This document shows, in pieces, positions 1-6,504 of a DNA stretch of 12,985 bases (position 1 is its first letter; each line of letters starts with the position of its first letter). Under the pieces are notes generated by a model that saw nothing but the letters and a program-made list of their open reading frames with translations, was not told the DNA's origin and searched no databases. Position numbers and translations under genes: made by a program. The DNA lies in assembly GCA_023460085.1 (NCBI GenBank), contig JAEWRI010000049.1:1-12985 (forward strand), given 5' to 3'. The stretch comes from Bacillota bacterium (lineage in GTDB: Bacteria > Bacillota > Clostridia > Christensenellales > SZUA-584).

Positions 1-125
1 TCTGGATTACTACAACAATCGGAGAATCAAGGCAAAGCTTAAGGGCTTGCCGCCTGCAATTCACAGGCAACAAGCCCTTTCGGTTGCTTGATTAAAATAT
101 TGTCTAACTTTTTGGGGTCATTTCA
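1..125 (+). mobile_element. right end of an IS3-family insertion sequence
   Basis: The first 91 bases encode the C-terminal tail of an IS3-type OrfB transposase. Ten bases after its stop codon is a 25-bp end sequence (101-125) starting TGTCTAACTTTTTGGGG and finishing TCATTTCA. It has the TG...CA terminal dinucleotides and the A/T-tract-plus-GGGG pattern typical of IS150-like IS3 ends. The left end is outside the window, so length and target duplication cannot be checked. The IS lies 61 bp beyond the 3' end of the symporter gene. Confidence 0.75.
2..91 (+). CDS. IS3-family transposase OrfB, C-terminal fragment
   Basis: This is an open frame from the window edge to a TGA at 89-91. The 29 visible residues contain YYNNRRIKAKLKGLPP, the conserved tail of the integrase (DDE, rve) domain in IS3-family OrfB proteins. 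The catalytic DDE residues lie upstream, outside the window. The IS terminal repeat follows immediately, as expected for this family. It is partial only because the window starts here; whether the full gene is intact is unknown. Confidence 0.8.
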   Translation: MDYYNNRRIKAKLKGLPPAIHRQQALSVA

Positions 126-186
126 AACGTGGTTCGTGCTTAAGGTGGGGTTTTCTGTATGATTCACGGATTATTACTTGATTTAT

Positions 187-1662
187 TTATTCCTCTGCCT
201 GTATCTTCTGCAGTTGTTCCTCGTTAATATCGGGGTACACCGATAGCATCGGAGCGATACCGTCCTTTTTCTTAATAACGCGCTCTATGTAGTTTTTGGT
301 AACCGCCACAACTGTACCCGAAAGAAGCAGTACGCCAATCAGGTTGGGGATTGCCATCAAACCGTTAAAGGTATCCGAGATATCCCACGCAAGGCTTAAG
401 TCCATCGTAGCGCCAACCACGATAAACAGCACAAAAATGACACGATAGTAAATGGTAGACTTCGAGCCGAGCAGATACTCCATTGCCTTGGTGCCGTAAA
501 ACGACCAGCCCAGCACGGTGGAAAACGCAAACAGCAGTACGCTGATGGTGACAAAGCCGCCTGCAAAATTACCAAAACCGTGTGTAAAGGCATTGCTCAC
601 GAGCGCAACGCCGGTGGCTCCTGAGTCCAATGCACCGGTGGAGAGGATGGCAAACGCCGTCAGCGTGCACACAATAATGGTATCGGCAAACACCTCAAAG
701 ATGCCCCACATACCTTGAATAACCGGCTCTTTTACATCCGAAGCCGAGTGCACCATAACCGAGGAACCGAGACCCGCCTCGTTGGAGAATACGCCGCGCT
801 TAAAGCCCATGGTTATTGCTTGCTTTATCAGCGCACCGCTAATACCTCCGGCAACCGCGTCAAAGCCGAACGCGCCCTGAAAAATCTCGCCGAAAACCGC
901 AGGTACGTGCTTTATGTTCATGATAAGCAGAATCACAGCGCCGATGATATAGGCAACCGCCATAAACGGCACTAGTTTTTCGGTCACCTTGCCGATGCGC
1001 TTGATGCCGCCGATGATAACAAGGCTGACAAAAATCGCAAGTGCAATGCCAGAAACTATTGTAGGAATCTTAAAGGTGTTGTTGAGTGCATGAGAGATAG
1101 AATTAACCTGCGCCATGTTGCCCATGCCAAACGATGCCACAACACAGAAAATAGAGAACAAAATCGCAAGCGGCTTTGCCAGGTGACGGAAGAAACGGCG
1201 GTTCTTTAAGCCGTTTTGCAGGTAGTACATCGCGCCGCCAGACCATTCGCCTTTGGGGTTCTTTTGGCGAAAGTAGATACCCAGCACGTTTTCCGAGAAG
1301 TTGGTCATCATACCGAAGAAGGCCGAGACCCACATCCAGAACACCGCGCCCGCGCCGCCTATGGTAATGGCGGTGGCAACACCCGCGATGTTACCGGTGC
1401 CGATGGTCGCTGCAAGCGCGGTACTAAGCGCCTGAAACTGCGTAATCGCCTTTTTGTCCTTGGTTTTAGTCACCGACCGTTTGGTGAAGATGGCAAAGAT
1501 GGTCTCTTTGTTAACAAACTTCGCCTTGGTAATTTGAAAGAAGCCGGTTCGGATTGACATAAAGATACCGGTAGCGAGAATTAACACCAACATCGGTATT
1601 CCCCACACGACGTTGAGGATTGCGTCATTGATAGACGCAATCACTTGGGTTAGCTGTTCCAT
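187..1662 (-). CDS. sodium:alanine/glycine symporter, AGCS family
   Basis: The 491-residue polytopic membrane protein takes up alanine or glycine coupled to Na+ (or H+) across the cytoplasmic membrane. Family hallmarks are visible: IGTGNIAGVATA near residues 87-98, GGAGAVFWMW near 102-111, SGGAMYY near 141-147 and the conserved SNEAGLGS near 293-300, with about ten hydrophobic segments. Length is normal for the family. The ATG at 1662 is preceded by a strong AGGAGG-type ribosome site (1667-1676 region). The C-terminus is a short charged tail ending EEQLQKIQAEE. Transcription is probably monocistronic from an extended -10 promoter just upstream; the preceding gene pduL has its own terminator. 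No hairpin terminator is seen between the stop codon and the IS end at 125. Alanine versus glycine preference cannot be read from sequence. Confidence 0.95.
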   Translation of the reverse strand: MEQLTQVIASINDAILNVVWGIPMLVLILATGIFMSIRTGFFQITKAKFVNKETIFAIFTKRSVTKTKDKKAITQFQALSTALAATIGTGNIAGVATAITIGGAGAVFWMWVSAFFGMMTNFSENVLGIYFRQKNPKGEWSGGAMYYLQNGLKNRRFFRHLAKPLAILFSIFCVVASFGMGNMAQVNSISHALNNTFKIPTIVSGIALAIFVSLVIIGGIKRIGKVTEKLVPFMAVAYIIGAVILLIMNIKHVPAVFGEIFQGAFGFDAVAGGISGALIKQAITMGFKRGVFSNEAGLGSSVMVHSASDVKEPVIQGMWGIFEVFADTIIVCTLTAFAILSTGALDSGATGVALVSNAFTHGFGNFAGGFVTISVLLFAFSTVLGWSFYGTKAMEYLLGSKSTIYYRVIFVLFIVVGATMDLSLAWDISDTFNGLMAIPNLIGVLLLSGTVVAVTKNYIERVIKKKDGIAPMLSVYPDINEEQLQKIQAEE

Positions 1663-1709
1663 ATTCTTCTCCTCCTGTTTTATGTGAAAACATTCACAAA
1701 ATACAACTT

Positions 1710-1718
1710 ATTATAGCA
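1710..1718 (-). promoter_or_regulatory. extended -10 promoter of the AGCS symporter gene
   Basis: On the minus strand TGC-TATAAT (TATAAT at 1710-1715, TG of the extended element at 1717-1718) lies about 45 bp upstream of the start codon. No good -35 box sits at 16-18 bp, which fits an extended -10 promoter. The leader includes a small TGTGAA/TTCACA hairpin (1684-1699) just before the ribosome site. Confidence 0.5.
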
Positions 1719-1767
1719 AAATATCACGAAACAATCTACATTATCTGTACTATTTTGTTAGAAAATT

Positions 1768-1800
1768 CCCGTTGTGCTTTGTGCAAACTAAAGCAACGGG
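1768..1800 (-). terminator. hairpin, possible backup terminator after pduL
   Basis: CCCGTT-gt-GCTTT pairs with AAAGC-AACGGG across a 9-nt loop. On the minus strand it is followed by a weak AATTTTCT tract. It lies just beyond the strong pduL terminator and upstream of the symporter promoter, so a second terminator in tandem is the simplest reading. Confidence 0.4.
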
Positions 1801-1803
1801 TAC

Positions 1804-1841
1804 AAAAAAGCATACGGCAAGTACATTTCCCTGCCGTATGC
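1804..1841 (-). terminator. rho-independent terminator of pduL
   Basis: A perfect 10-bp stem (GCATACGGCA at 1810-1819 with TGCCGTATGC at 1832-1841) is followed on the minus strand by six T (1804-1809). It starts 19 bp after the pduL stop codon. Confidence 0.9.
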
Positions 1842-1859
1842 CTTTATAATTGCGTATGA

Positions 1860-2432
1860 TTACAGGCGGACGATCTCGCCTTCCACCATTCCTGCACAGC
1901 CCGCGGCGTTTGCCTCGTCGGTGTCGATATGCATGGCAAGTGCAAACTTGTCGGACACGCGCACAACCACATCCTCGAACACCAGGCTTCTGTCGGCGGT
2001 CTTAACCCGAACGCCTACAATCTCTTTGTCCGACACGCCGAGCGCCTTGGCGTCCTCGGGGGTTGCGTGGATGTGACGCTTTGCCACAATCACGCCCTCG
2101 GCAAGCTCAACTTCGCCTTTGGGTCCCACTATCTTACAGGACGCGCTGTTCTTGGTGTCGCCCGACTCGCGAATGGGCGCTACGATACCCAGGGAACGTG
2201 CGTCGGTAGCGGAGACCTCAACCTGTGTAACAGGTCTTTCGGGGCCTAAGATAGACACGCCAGCAATGCTGCCTTTGGGACCTACAACGGTTACGCGCTC
2301 CTCGCAGGCAAACTGCCCGGGCTGCGACAAATCCTTTTTCTTGGTAAGCGATGCGCCCTCGCCAAACAGTGTTATTAGATCCTCTTTGCTGACGTGCGCA
2401 TGACGCGCGGATGTTTCTACAATAAACTTCAT
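1860..2432 (-). CDS. pduL: phosphate propanoyltransferase (PduL-type phosphotransacylase)
   Basis: PduL interconverts acyl-CoA plus phosphate with acyl-phosphate plus CoA. It is a zinc enzyme unrelated to Pta. The 190-residue protein shows the two-barrel PduL pattern with metal-ligand histidines: SARHAHVS (H11, H13), AKRHIHATPEDA (H120, H122) and LAMHIDTDEANAAG near 165-178. The start chosen is the ATG at 2432, with GGAAAGG about 8 nt upstream, because the catalytic domain begins right there (MKFIVETSARHAH). The frame stays open for 16 more codons (to 2480), but that extension has no ribosome site and is not the amphipathic targeting helix of microcompartment PduL. No microcompartment genes are nearby, so a cytosolic role in acetate or propionate fermentation is most likely. 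Confidence 0.92.
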   Translation of the reverse strand: MKFIVETSARHAHVSKEDLITLFGEGASLTKKKDLSQPGQFACEERVTVVGPKGSIAGVSILGPERPVTQVEVSATDARSLGIVAPIRESGDTKNSASCKIVGPKGEVELAEGVIVAKRHIHATPEDAKALGVSDKEIVGVRVKTADRSLVFEDVVVRVSDKFALAMHIDTDEANAAGCAGMVEGEIVRL

Positions 2433-2614
2433 TGGTATACCCTTTCCTTCCTGATAATAAAATAAGTATTCATTTGCCATCGGTCTTAGGCCAATGGATG
2501 AGATTTCTCACGGAAAGCCTCGCTCAGATTGCTGCACATTGCTTACTAGGTAACTGTGTGCGTTTCTTGGAGGCGTTTTCAGGTGTGAGGCAACGTACTC
2601 TGCATCTCTATGTC
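2433..2614 (-). promoter_or_regulatory. long 5' leader of pduL with hairpins
   Basis: The predicted start site from the promoter at 2621-2649 leaves about 180 nt of untranslated leader. It contains a 7-bp hairpin (2477-2483 with 2491-2497), a small TGAG/CTCA hairpin beside it, and two GCCTC segments that could each pair with one GAGGC, giving alternative folds. I do not recognise a known riboswitch class or T-box. No terminator hairpin with a T-run is visible in it. Confidence 0.35.
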
Positions 2615-2620
2615 CTCTTT

Positions 2621-2649
2621 ATTGTACGACTAAACCACGGCTTTTTCAA
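2621..2649 (-). promoter_or_regulatory. sigma-A type promoter of pduL
   Basis: On the minus strand: TTGAAA (2644-2649), a 17-bp spacer, TACAAT (2621-2626). Both boxes differ from consensus by two bases or fewer. It is the only convincing promoter between the tRNA region and pduL. Confidence 0.6.
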
Positions 2650-2744
2650 GACTTCCCTCTGAAATAGATTGATTCTGTGCCCCGGTTTTTTGCAGGATAA
2701 AAACCAGGTAGGCAAAAAGAATGCTCACTTTATGTTTTTTATTC

Positions 2745-2773
2745 TTGCATTTTGCGCTCTCATATGATAGAAT
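2745..2773 (+). promoter_or_regulatory. promoter of tRNA-Pro
   Basis: TTGCAT (2745-2750), a 17-bp spacer, TAGAAT (2768-2773). The -10 box ends 12 bp before the mature tRNA 5' end, a normal distance for a tRNA gene. Confidence 0.65.
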
Positions 2774-2785
2774 ATATTTCGTTGA

Positions 2786-2861
2786 CTGGGTGTGGCGCAG
2801 ATGGTAGCGCGCTACCTTGGGGTGGTAGAGGCCGTGGGTTCAAATCCCGCCACTCAGACCA
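2786..2861 (+). tRNA. tRNA-Pro (anticodon GGG)
   Basis: A complete 76-nt cloverleaf. The acceptor stem CTGGGTG pairs with CACTCAG (one G-T wobble). The D arm is GCGC/GCGC. The anticodon stem CTACC/GGTAG encloses the loop TTGGGGT, giving anticodon GGG at 2819-2821. The T arm contains GGTTCAAATCC, and discriminator A is followed by an encoded CCA. It reads proline codon CCC/CCU. It stands alone with its own promoter and terminator. Confidence 0.96.
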
Positions 2862-2882
2862 ATAAAGTACATTGTATCACGG

Positions 2883-2910
2883 AAAAGTCTATCGAACAAT
2901 AGGCTTTTTT
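2883..2910 (+). terminator. rho-independent terminator of tRNA-Pro
   Basis: AAGTCTAT at 2885-2892 pairs with ATAGGCTT at 2899-2906 (one wobble) around a 6-nt loop, followed by a run of T to 2910. It is about 22 bp past the tRNA CCA end. Confidence 0.85.
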
Positions 2911-3089
2911 GTGGTACAACGTAATATATCAGGGAACAGAGTATGGTTCACACGCCCTGCCCCCGATACAAAATATGTTTTGAACACGAGCATAACAAAC
3001 TGCCTTATATAAGGTTACATAACGTCCATAGATGTCCGTTCCCCCTCATCCGAGCGAGCTGCCCCCAATACAGTGACGTTGGCCGGGCA
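2911..3089. other. intergenic stretch without a supported gene
   Basis: No convincing coding frame. It contains a 12-bp perfect palindrome CCTTATATAAGG (3003-3014), which could be a protein-binding site. A short direct repeat CTGCCCCCRATACA occurs at about 2958 and about 3060, just before the dispersed repeat begins. Confidence 0.4.
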
Positions 3090-3345
3090 GAAGTATCATT
3101 ATTGCACTGTGCGGATTATCGCAGGCTCTAAGACCCGCTTCGACGGCTCACCACCCCCGCGCACAGCTTAACAAGCATATCGTGCTCTTTGAATAACAGG
3201 TGTTGTCTACATTTTTGATGTTACTGCATCGCGAATGTTCCTGCTGACGTTTGTCAAGATGCTGAATACACAGCAACCTAATCCTACAACCCTTAGGCGT
3301 AGAATTAGGTTGCTGTGTCTATCTTGAACGCATAAAGCGTTTCAA
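3090..3345. repeat. dispersed intergenic repeat, copy 1
   Basis: This segment matches 10207-10535 in the same orientation. Blocks identical or nearly so are the 18 bases 3106-3123 (= 10224-10241), the 19 bases 3188-3206 (= 10348-10366) and the 19 bases 3316-3334 (= 10505-10523), with diverged sequence between. Copy 1 is shorter by about 70 bp because of block differences, notably near 3124-3136. No transposase, terminal inverted repeats or long open frame is seen. On the minus strand a short frame (MLVKLCAGVV...) is shared with copy 2, but it is too short to call. It may be a decayed mobile sequence or a family of intergenic elements. Confidence 0.75.
3268..3318. repeat. 51-nt near-perfect hairpin inside repeat copy 1
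   Basis: ACACAGCAACCTAAT (3268-3282) is the exact reverse complement of 3304-3318, giving 15 uninterrupted pairs. After a C/A mismatch come four more pairs (CTAC 3284-3287 with GTAG 3299-3302) around an 11-nt loop. No T-run follows on either strand, so it is not a standard terminator. The left arm is degraded in copy 2. Confidence 0.8.
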
Positions 3346-3347
3346 GC

Positions 3348-3397
3348 AAAAAAGGAAGCCTTCCGGATGTCTTTTAAGCGACACATCCAAAAGGCTT
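3348..3397 (-). terminator. terminator of the candidate small RNA
   Basis: On the minus strand AAGCCTT (3391-3397) and the inner GGATGT pair with ACATCC and AAGGCTT (3356-3362). The stem is followed by CC and six T (3348-3353). Confidence 0.75.
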
Positions 3398-3536
3398 GTA
3401 CAAGTGTATGTTCTCGTGCTAAAATGATAGCACGCAAAACACCTTCCATAAGTCTTTAAGATGTTGTCTCATCTTATCGGCGTATGCATGTACGTTGTCG
3501 CAAGCAACGTACATGCTGTGGGGGGTATTTGTAATT
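3348..3536 (-). ncRNA. candidate small RNA gene, about 190 nt
   Basis: A strong minus-strand promoter (3543-3571) and an intrinsic terminator (3348-3397) bracket this segment, and no supported gene lies between them. Reading 5' to 3' the RNA would carry an unpaired C-rich start (ACCCCCCAC), a perfect 12-bp hairpin (3486-3497 with 3505-3516), a 7-bp hairpin TAAGATG/CATCTTA (3457-3476), a 7-bp hairpin CGTGCTA/TAGCACG (3415-3434) and the terminator hairpin. C-rich single-stranded segments in Gram-positive small RNAs often pair with ribosome-binding sites; applying that here is inference. A 35-codon frame from an ATG at about 3450 to 3343 lacks a good ribosome site and runs through the terminator. 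I recognise no known RNA family (not 6S, SRP or tmRNA). Confidence 0.5.
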
Positions 3537-3542
3537 ATTTTC

Positions 3543-3571
3543 ATTTTAGCATAGAATTTATTGGAATGCAA
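3543..3571 (-). promoter_or_regulatory. promoter of the candidate small RNA
   Basis: On the minus strand: TTGCAT (3566-3571), exactly 17 bp, TAAAAT (3543-3548), with an extended -10 TG at the expected place. The -35 is identical to that of the tRNA-Pro promoter. No open reading frame with a ribosome site follows. Confidence 0.65.
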
Positions 3572-3602
3572 GTGCTATAAAAGAAGAATTTGTAATTTTA
3601 TT

Positions 3603-3633
3603 AGCTCACGATGAGGTTCGTGGGCTTTTTTTT
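3603..3633 (+). terminator. orphan rho-independent terminator
   Basis: A 9-bp stem (AGCTCACGA 3603-3611 with TCGTGGGCT 3618-3626, one wobble) is followed by eight T. No plus-strand gene precedes it within the preceding 700 bp, so it looks like the tail of a transcription unit whose body was lost, near the left edge of the AT-rich block carrying the helicase fragment. Confidence 0.8.
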
Positions 3634-3825
3634 GGTATCAATTGACATGGAAAATGTGGAAGGTTATAATGAATTTAGTCGAATTATCAAGTGTTGGGTT
3701 GTTTGTTATATCAATAATGTGCACTTCAAAGGATAGCTTAAATATGCATTATTTCCAGACTATCGAAACAGATGATGACATAACTCTAAGTTGTTTAGAA
3801 TTAGTACGTGCGCTTCATGTGTAAC
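3634..3825 (+). other. AT-rich stretch, possible gene remnant
   Basis: A 51-codon frame begins at an ATG (3669) with GGAAGG just upstream and ends at 3824. A second frame starting at 3648 (MENVEGYNEFSRIIKC) is open for 29 codons and looks equally protein-like. Neither resembles anything I know. The overlap of two weak frames suggests a frameshifted remnant rather than a gene. Confidence 0.2.
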
Positions 3826-3854
3826 TTGACCTTGGACAAGTACAAGCCAATAAT
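3826..3854 (+). promoter_or_regulatory. possible promoter of the RecQ-like fragment
   Basis: TTGACC (3826-3831), 17-bp spacer, AATAAT (3849-3854), about 65 bp upstream of the helicase start codon. Confidence 0.4.
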
Positions 3855-3917
3855 TAGCAATAGAGGGAAGTTTTACAAAACAAAATATGTAGAAACATTG
3901 ACAACGGAGGCAGGCGC

Positions 3918-4532
3918 ATGACAATCAATGAAGGAAATATTTACGAACATTCTGTATGTATAATTCGCTCTATATATGGATCTAATACTGAATTTAGAGA
4001 AGGACAATATGAAGCCATTGAAGCAACCTTGACACAAAAAAGAACATTAGTTGTTCAAAGGACCGGATGGGGTAAAAGTCTTGTCTATTTTGTGTGTACA
4101 AAGCTCATGCGGGAGCAAAATAAAGGTGTTACATTGGTTGTCAGTCCTCTATTGGTTCTGATGGATAATCAAATCGAAGCAGCTGAAAAAATGGGACTTC
4201 AATGTGATGTCTTAAACAGTAATGTAAAAGAGCGCAGACCCAAAATTTTAGAGGCGATGGAGAATAATCTTCTTGATCTCGTACTTGTCACTCCCGAAAC
4301 TCTTTTCAGCGATGATGTACAGAAAAAACTTAAAAGCATCCGTGTTGGTCTTTTTGTTATAGATGAAGCACATTGTATATCGGACTGGGGGCATGATTTT
4401 AGATTGGATTATTGCCGATTAAAAATGATCATTGCACAGTTGCCTCCCAATGTTCCGGTGTTAGCCACCACTGCCACAGCCAATGATCGAGTTGTGGCGG
4501 ACCTTGAACAGCAACTTGGCGATAAGGTATAG
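3918..4532 (+). pseudogene. RecQ-like superfamily 2 DNA helicase, truncated N-terminal part
   Basis: RecQ-type helicases unwind DNA 3'-5' with ATP in repair, recombination or phage defence. Only the first RecA-like domain is present: Q-motif region FREGQ (26-30), Walker A TGWGKS (49-54), DEAH box with the RecQ aromatic loop (149-162, HCISDWGHDFR) and motif III ATTATA (183-188). The second RecA domain, zinc-binding and HRDC regions are missing; family members usually exceed 450-600 residues. The frame ends at a TAG (4530-4532) right where sequence coding for tadC begins on the other strand, so this is a join, not a natural end. The start is convincing: GGAGG at 3906-3910, 7 nt before the ATG. 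Codon use is AT-rich, unlike the tad genes. With no motor second half it cannot be an active helicase. Confidence 0.85.
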
Positions 4533-5374
4533 CTGCCCATAATCTGAGCCGCAAAGATGTAGATGAAGATGACCAGCATCAGCATCACTGTTGCCATGGT
4601 AATGCCCTTGAGCTTACCGGGTCGCATGAGGATCTCACGCTTTTGCCGTTCGATGTACTCCTTGCGCAGTTCTTCATTCTTCACCGCGAAGTACATCGCC
4701 TGATCCTCACCGCGAAGGACGGATAACAGCCCACGAACCAGCTCGCTGAGCTTTGGGCTGCCGATGCGTCCCTCTAGCTTGCGCAGGGCGGTTTCATCGG
4801 TGCCGGTCTTCATGTCGGCCAGCGTGATGTCCAGTTCCTCGCGCAGCTCGTCACCGCACACCTTGCGGTAGCTGCGCAGTATCTTGATTACATCCTTTGT
4901 GGTGTGCAGGCTGTTTGAGATGGTACTAGCAAACTTCGGAAGCTCCGCCTCAATGCGTTCCCGCTTGATTTTCAGCAGCTTGTCCGGCTCTTTCATGTCA
5001 CGCAGATATGAAAAAACCGCTGCCCCTGCCGGAAGCAGAGCAAGCGGAAAGAAAAGAAATATCAGCGGCAGTGCAAACGCTCCGATGGAGATTGCCTGTG
5101 CCATTGCCTCGGCACAATAGCGTCTTGCGGTTTGCTCCTTGCCTACGGTACGCAGCGTCAGGTCTAGCTTTTCCATCTTGTAGTCGTTCCAAGGAACCTT
5201 TTCTTCGAGGTACTTAGTCATCGGCTCAAGCAGTATTTCAATCCACGATCGGTCTTTGACGATACGGCTTGCGCTGATGGCTTTGCGCGCGCCCTGTGAG
5301 GGCAGTAGAACATACTCGGTTATGATAAAGTACAATCCGACGCCCAACGCGCTGACGGTTAGTATGAGTCCCAA
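4409..5374 (-). CDS. tadC: TadC, Tad pilus inner-membrane platform protein with foreign C-terminus
   Basis: TadC pairs with TadB in the cytoplasmic membrane as the platform on which TadA acts to assemble Flp pili (type II secretion F-domain family). About 280 residues look native: an N-terminal membrane segment (3-23), a hydrophobic hairpin (93-123), a soluble F-domain region (140-250) and a C-terminal segment (259-277, ATVMLMLVIFIYIFAAQIM). The last 41 codons (from about 4534 down to the stop at 4409) are merely the antisense of the RecQ fragment, so the true end was lost at the join near 4530. The start is TTG at 5374, chosen because a strong GGAGGTG lies 5 nt upstream and no ATG fits. It follows the tadB stop by 20 nt, so the two are co-transcribed. 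Confidence 0.85.
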   Translation of the reverse strand: MGLILTVSALGVGLYFIITEYVLLPSQGARKAISASRIVKDRSWIEILLEPMTKYLEEKVPWNDYKMEKLDLTLRTVGKEQTARRYCAEAMAQAISIGAFALPLIFLFFPLALLPAGAAVFSYLRDMKEPDKLLKIKRERIEAELPKFASTISNSLHTTKDVIKILRSYRKVCGDELREELDITLADMKTGTDETALRKLEGRIGSPKLSELVRGLLSVLRGEDQAMYFAVKNEELRKEYIERQKREILMRPGKLKGITMATVMLMLVIFIYIFAAQIMGSYTLSPSCCSRSATTRSLAVAVVANTGTLGGNCAMIIFNRQ

Positions 5375-5394
5375 ATGAACACCTCCTTCCTATG

Positions 5395-6354
5395 TTAGTT
5401 TACGGGTCGTGATAGGTTAATCGCCTTGTTCATACCGATGAAGATGGTGACCGACAATGCGGTGAGCAGTGCCTTGCCGCCAAAGGTACCGACCAATGAG
5501 GCGAACCAGTCCTTATTGAGGAAATAGATCAGCGGGATGGTCAGCAGAACGATAATAACGATGTTGCGGTACTCCCGCGTGGGCTGGAGCAGGATGGTTT
5601 CCATCGATTGCTGCAGGTCCTTGTTGTCGCGGAACTGGTCAACGATGGGCTGCAGGCTGTGCTTTAGCTCGCGGTCGTTCTGGCACAGGAGCATGGTATC
5701 GCACCACTCGTGCCAGATGCTGTTCGCAAAGGACAGCTTCATCTTCTCGATTGCGCTGGGCACGTTTGCGTTGACGAAGTTGACTTCATTCAGAAAGCCC
5801 CCGAACACCTCCTTTACGGGGCTTTCGATATACCTTAGGTTTTCATCAATGGATTGCAACAGGTTCTCGTTTCGCATGTAGGATGTTGTGATAACGGATA
5901 GCGCCACCTCCAATTCATTTGATAGTCGGTTGATGTAGTGGTACTCGTTGTATTTGATGTACCACATGGGGATGAGGGTAAAGCCGACGCTGAGCACCGG
6001 CAGCAGCAGAATGTTCTGTGCAAGAATGGCAAGCACCGCACCGGCGAAAAAAAAGACCACACACAGCGTATTGAGCAGCTTTACCTTGCTCTGCTGGTTT
6101 GTGGTCATGAGCACCTTGCGTGCCTGTTCAAAGTTCTTGCTCCAGAAGTTCACCCGTTGTCGACCCTGTATCAGGTCGATGCGCTGTTTCAGGGTGTTTT
6201 GCCTGCCCTCCTTTTGTTGTTCCAGAAACTGCTCCAGCCAGCCGCGCGCATCCTGTTGCGCGTTGTTGAGGCGCTTAATCAGCGCCATGGGGCTGACGTT
6301 TAGGAAGCACAGGGCGGCGATTAGGAGGAGAGCGAAGGTTAGGATATAGGGCAT
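5395..6354 (-). CDS. tadB: TadB, Tad pilus inner-membrane platform protein
   Basis: The 319-residue type II secretion F-family protein is partner of TadC in the Tad platform. Visible layout: N-terminal membrane helix (2-20), a charged linker (25-70), two adjacent helices (about 94-132), a cytoplasmic F domain (about 140-260) and two C-terminal helices (about 265-310). The start is the ATG at 6354 (MPYILTFALLL), with AAAGGA about 7 nt upstream. The frame continues to 6420, but those 22 codons are AT-rich sequence of the neighbouring insertion and lack a ribosome site. In intact loci tadA normally sits directly upstream; here 2.3 kb of oppositely oriented AT-rich DNA separates them. No new minus-strand promoter is obvious, so expression may be impaired. 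Confidence 0.88.
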   Translation of the reverse strand: MPYILTFALLLIAALCFLNVSPMALIKRLNNAQQDARGWLEQFLEQQKEGRQNTLKQRIDLIQGRQRVNFWSKNFEQARKVLMTTNQQSKVKLLNTLCVVFFFAGAVLAILAQNILLLPVLSVGFTLIPMWYIKYNEYHYINRLSNELEVALSVITTSYMRNENLLQSIDENLRYIESPVKEVFGGFLNEVNFVNANVPSAIEKMKLSFANSIWHEWCDTMLLCQNDRELKHSLQPIVDQFRDNKDLQQSMETILLQPTREYRNIVIIVLLTIPLIYFLNKDWFASLVGTFGGKALLTALSVTIFIGMNKAINLSRPVN

Positions 6355-6433
6355 TGGTTCACGTCCTTTCAGTTTTAATTCTGGTACTTGTAATGTAGGA
6401 AATATCTTATTAATATTCATAATTATAAAAACA

Positions 6434-6462
6434 TTTACATAATTATCCTTTTAAGTTACAAT
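6434..6462 (+). promoter_or_regulatory. promoter of the M23 peptidase gene
   Basis: TTTACA (6434-6439), a 17-bp spacer, TACAAT (6457-6462). The predicted leader is about 35 nt before the start codon at 6505. It lies inside the AT-rich insertion, so the pair brought its own promoter. Confidence 0.6.
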
Positions 6463-6504
6463 ATAAATGTCAAATATTTGATTATTAAAGTAAGGAGATT
6501 GAAA

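Noticed and set aside
2433..2480. 16-codon N-terminal extension of PduL as a microcompartment targeting peptide
   Set aside because: No ribosome site, no amphipathic helix pattern and no shell-protein genes nearby.
2943..3131. 62-codon plus-strand open frame
   Set aside because: No ribosome site and an odd composition; it overlaps the start of the dispersed repeat and its end is not shared with copy 2.
3118..3190. Degenerate tRNA-Leu in the dispersed repeat (GCGGGAGTGGTGAA-like stretch on the minus strand)
   Set aside because: The resemblance is limited to about 15 bases; no anticodon arm, T arm or CCA end follows.
3348..3536. 6S RNA, SRP RNA, tmRNA or retron RNA
   Set aside because: The 5' and 3' ends do not pair into a long closing stem, no SRP apical motif or tmRNA tag frame is present, and there is no reverse transcriptase gene.
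3642..3824. 60-codon plus-strand open frame
   Set aside because: It overlaps another equally plausible frame, has no recognisable similarity, and sits in remnant-like AT-rich sequence; noted only as a possible gene remnant.
3918..4532. Complete defence-system helicase gene
   Set aside because: The second RecA domain is missing and no partner genes such as a methylase, nuclease or BREX/DISARM component are adjacent.
6355..6420. 22-codon N-terminal extension of TadB
   Set aside because: It is AT-rich insert sequence without a ribosome site; the ATG at 6354 has AAAGGA at good distance and begins the membrane helix.
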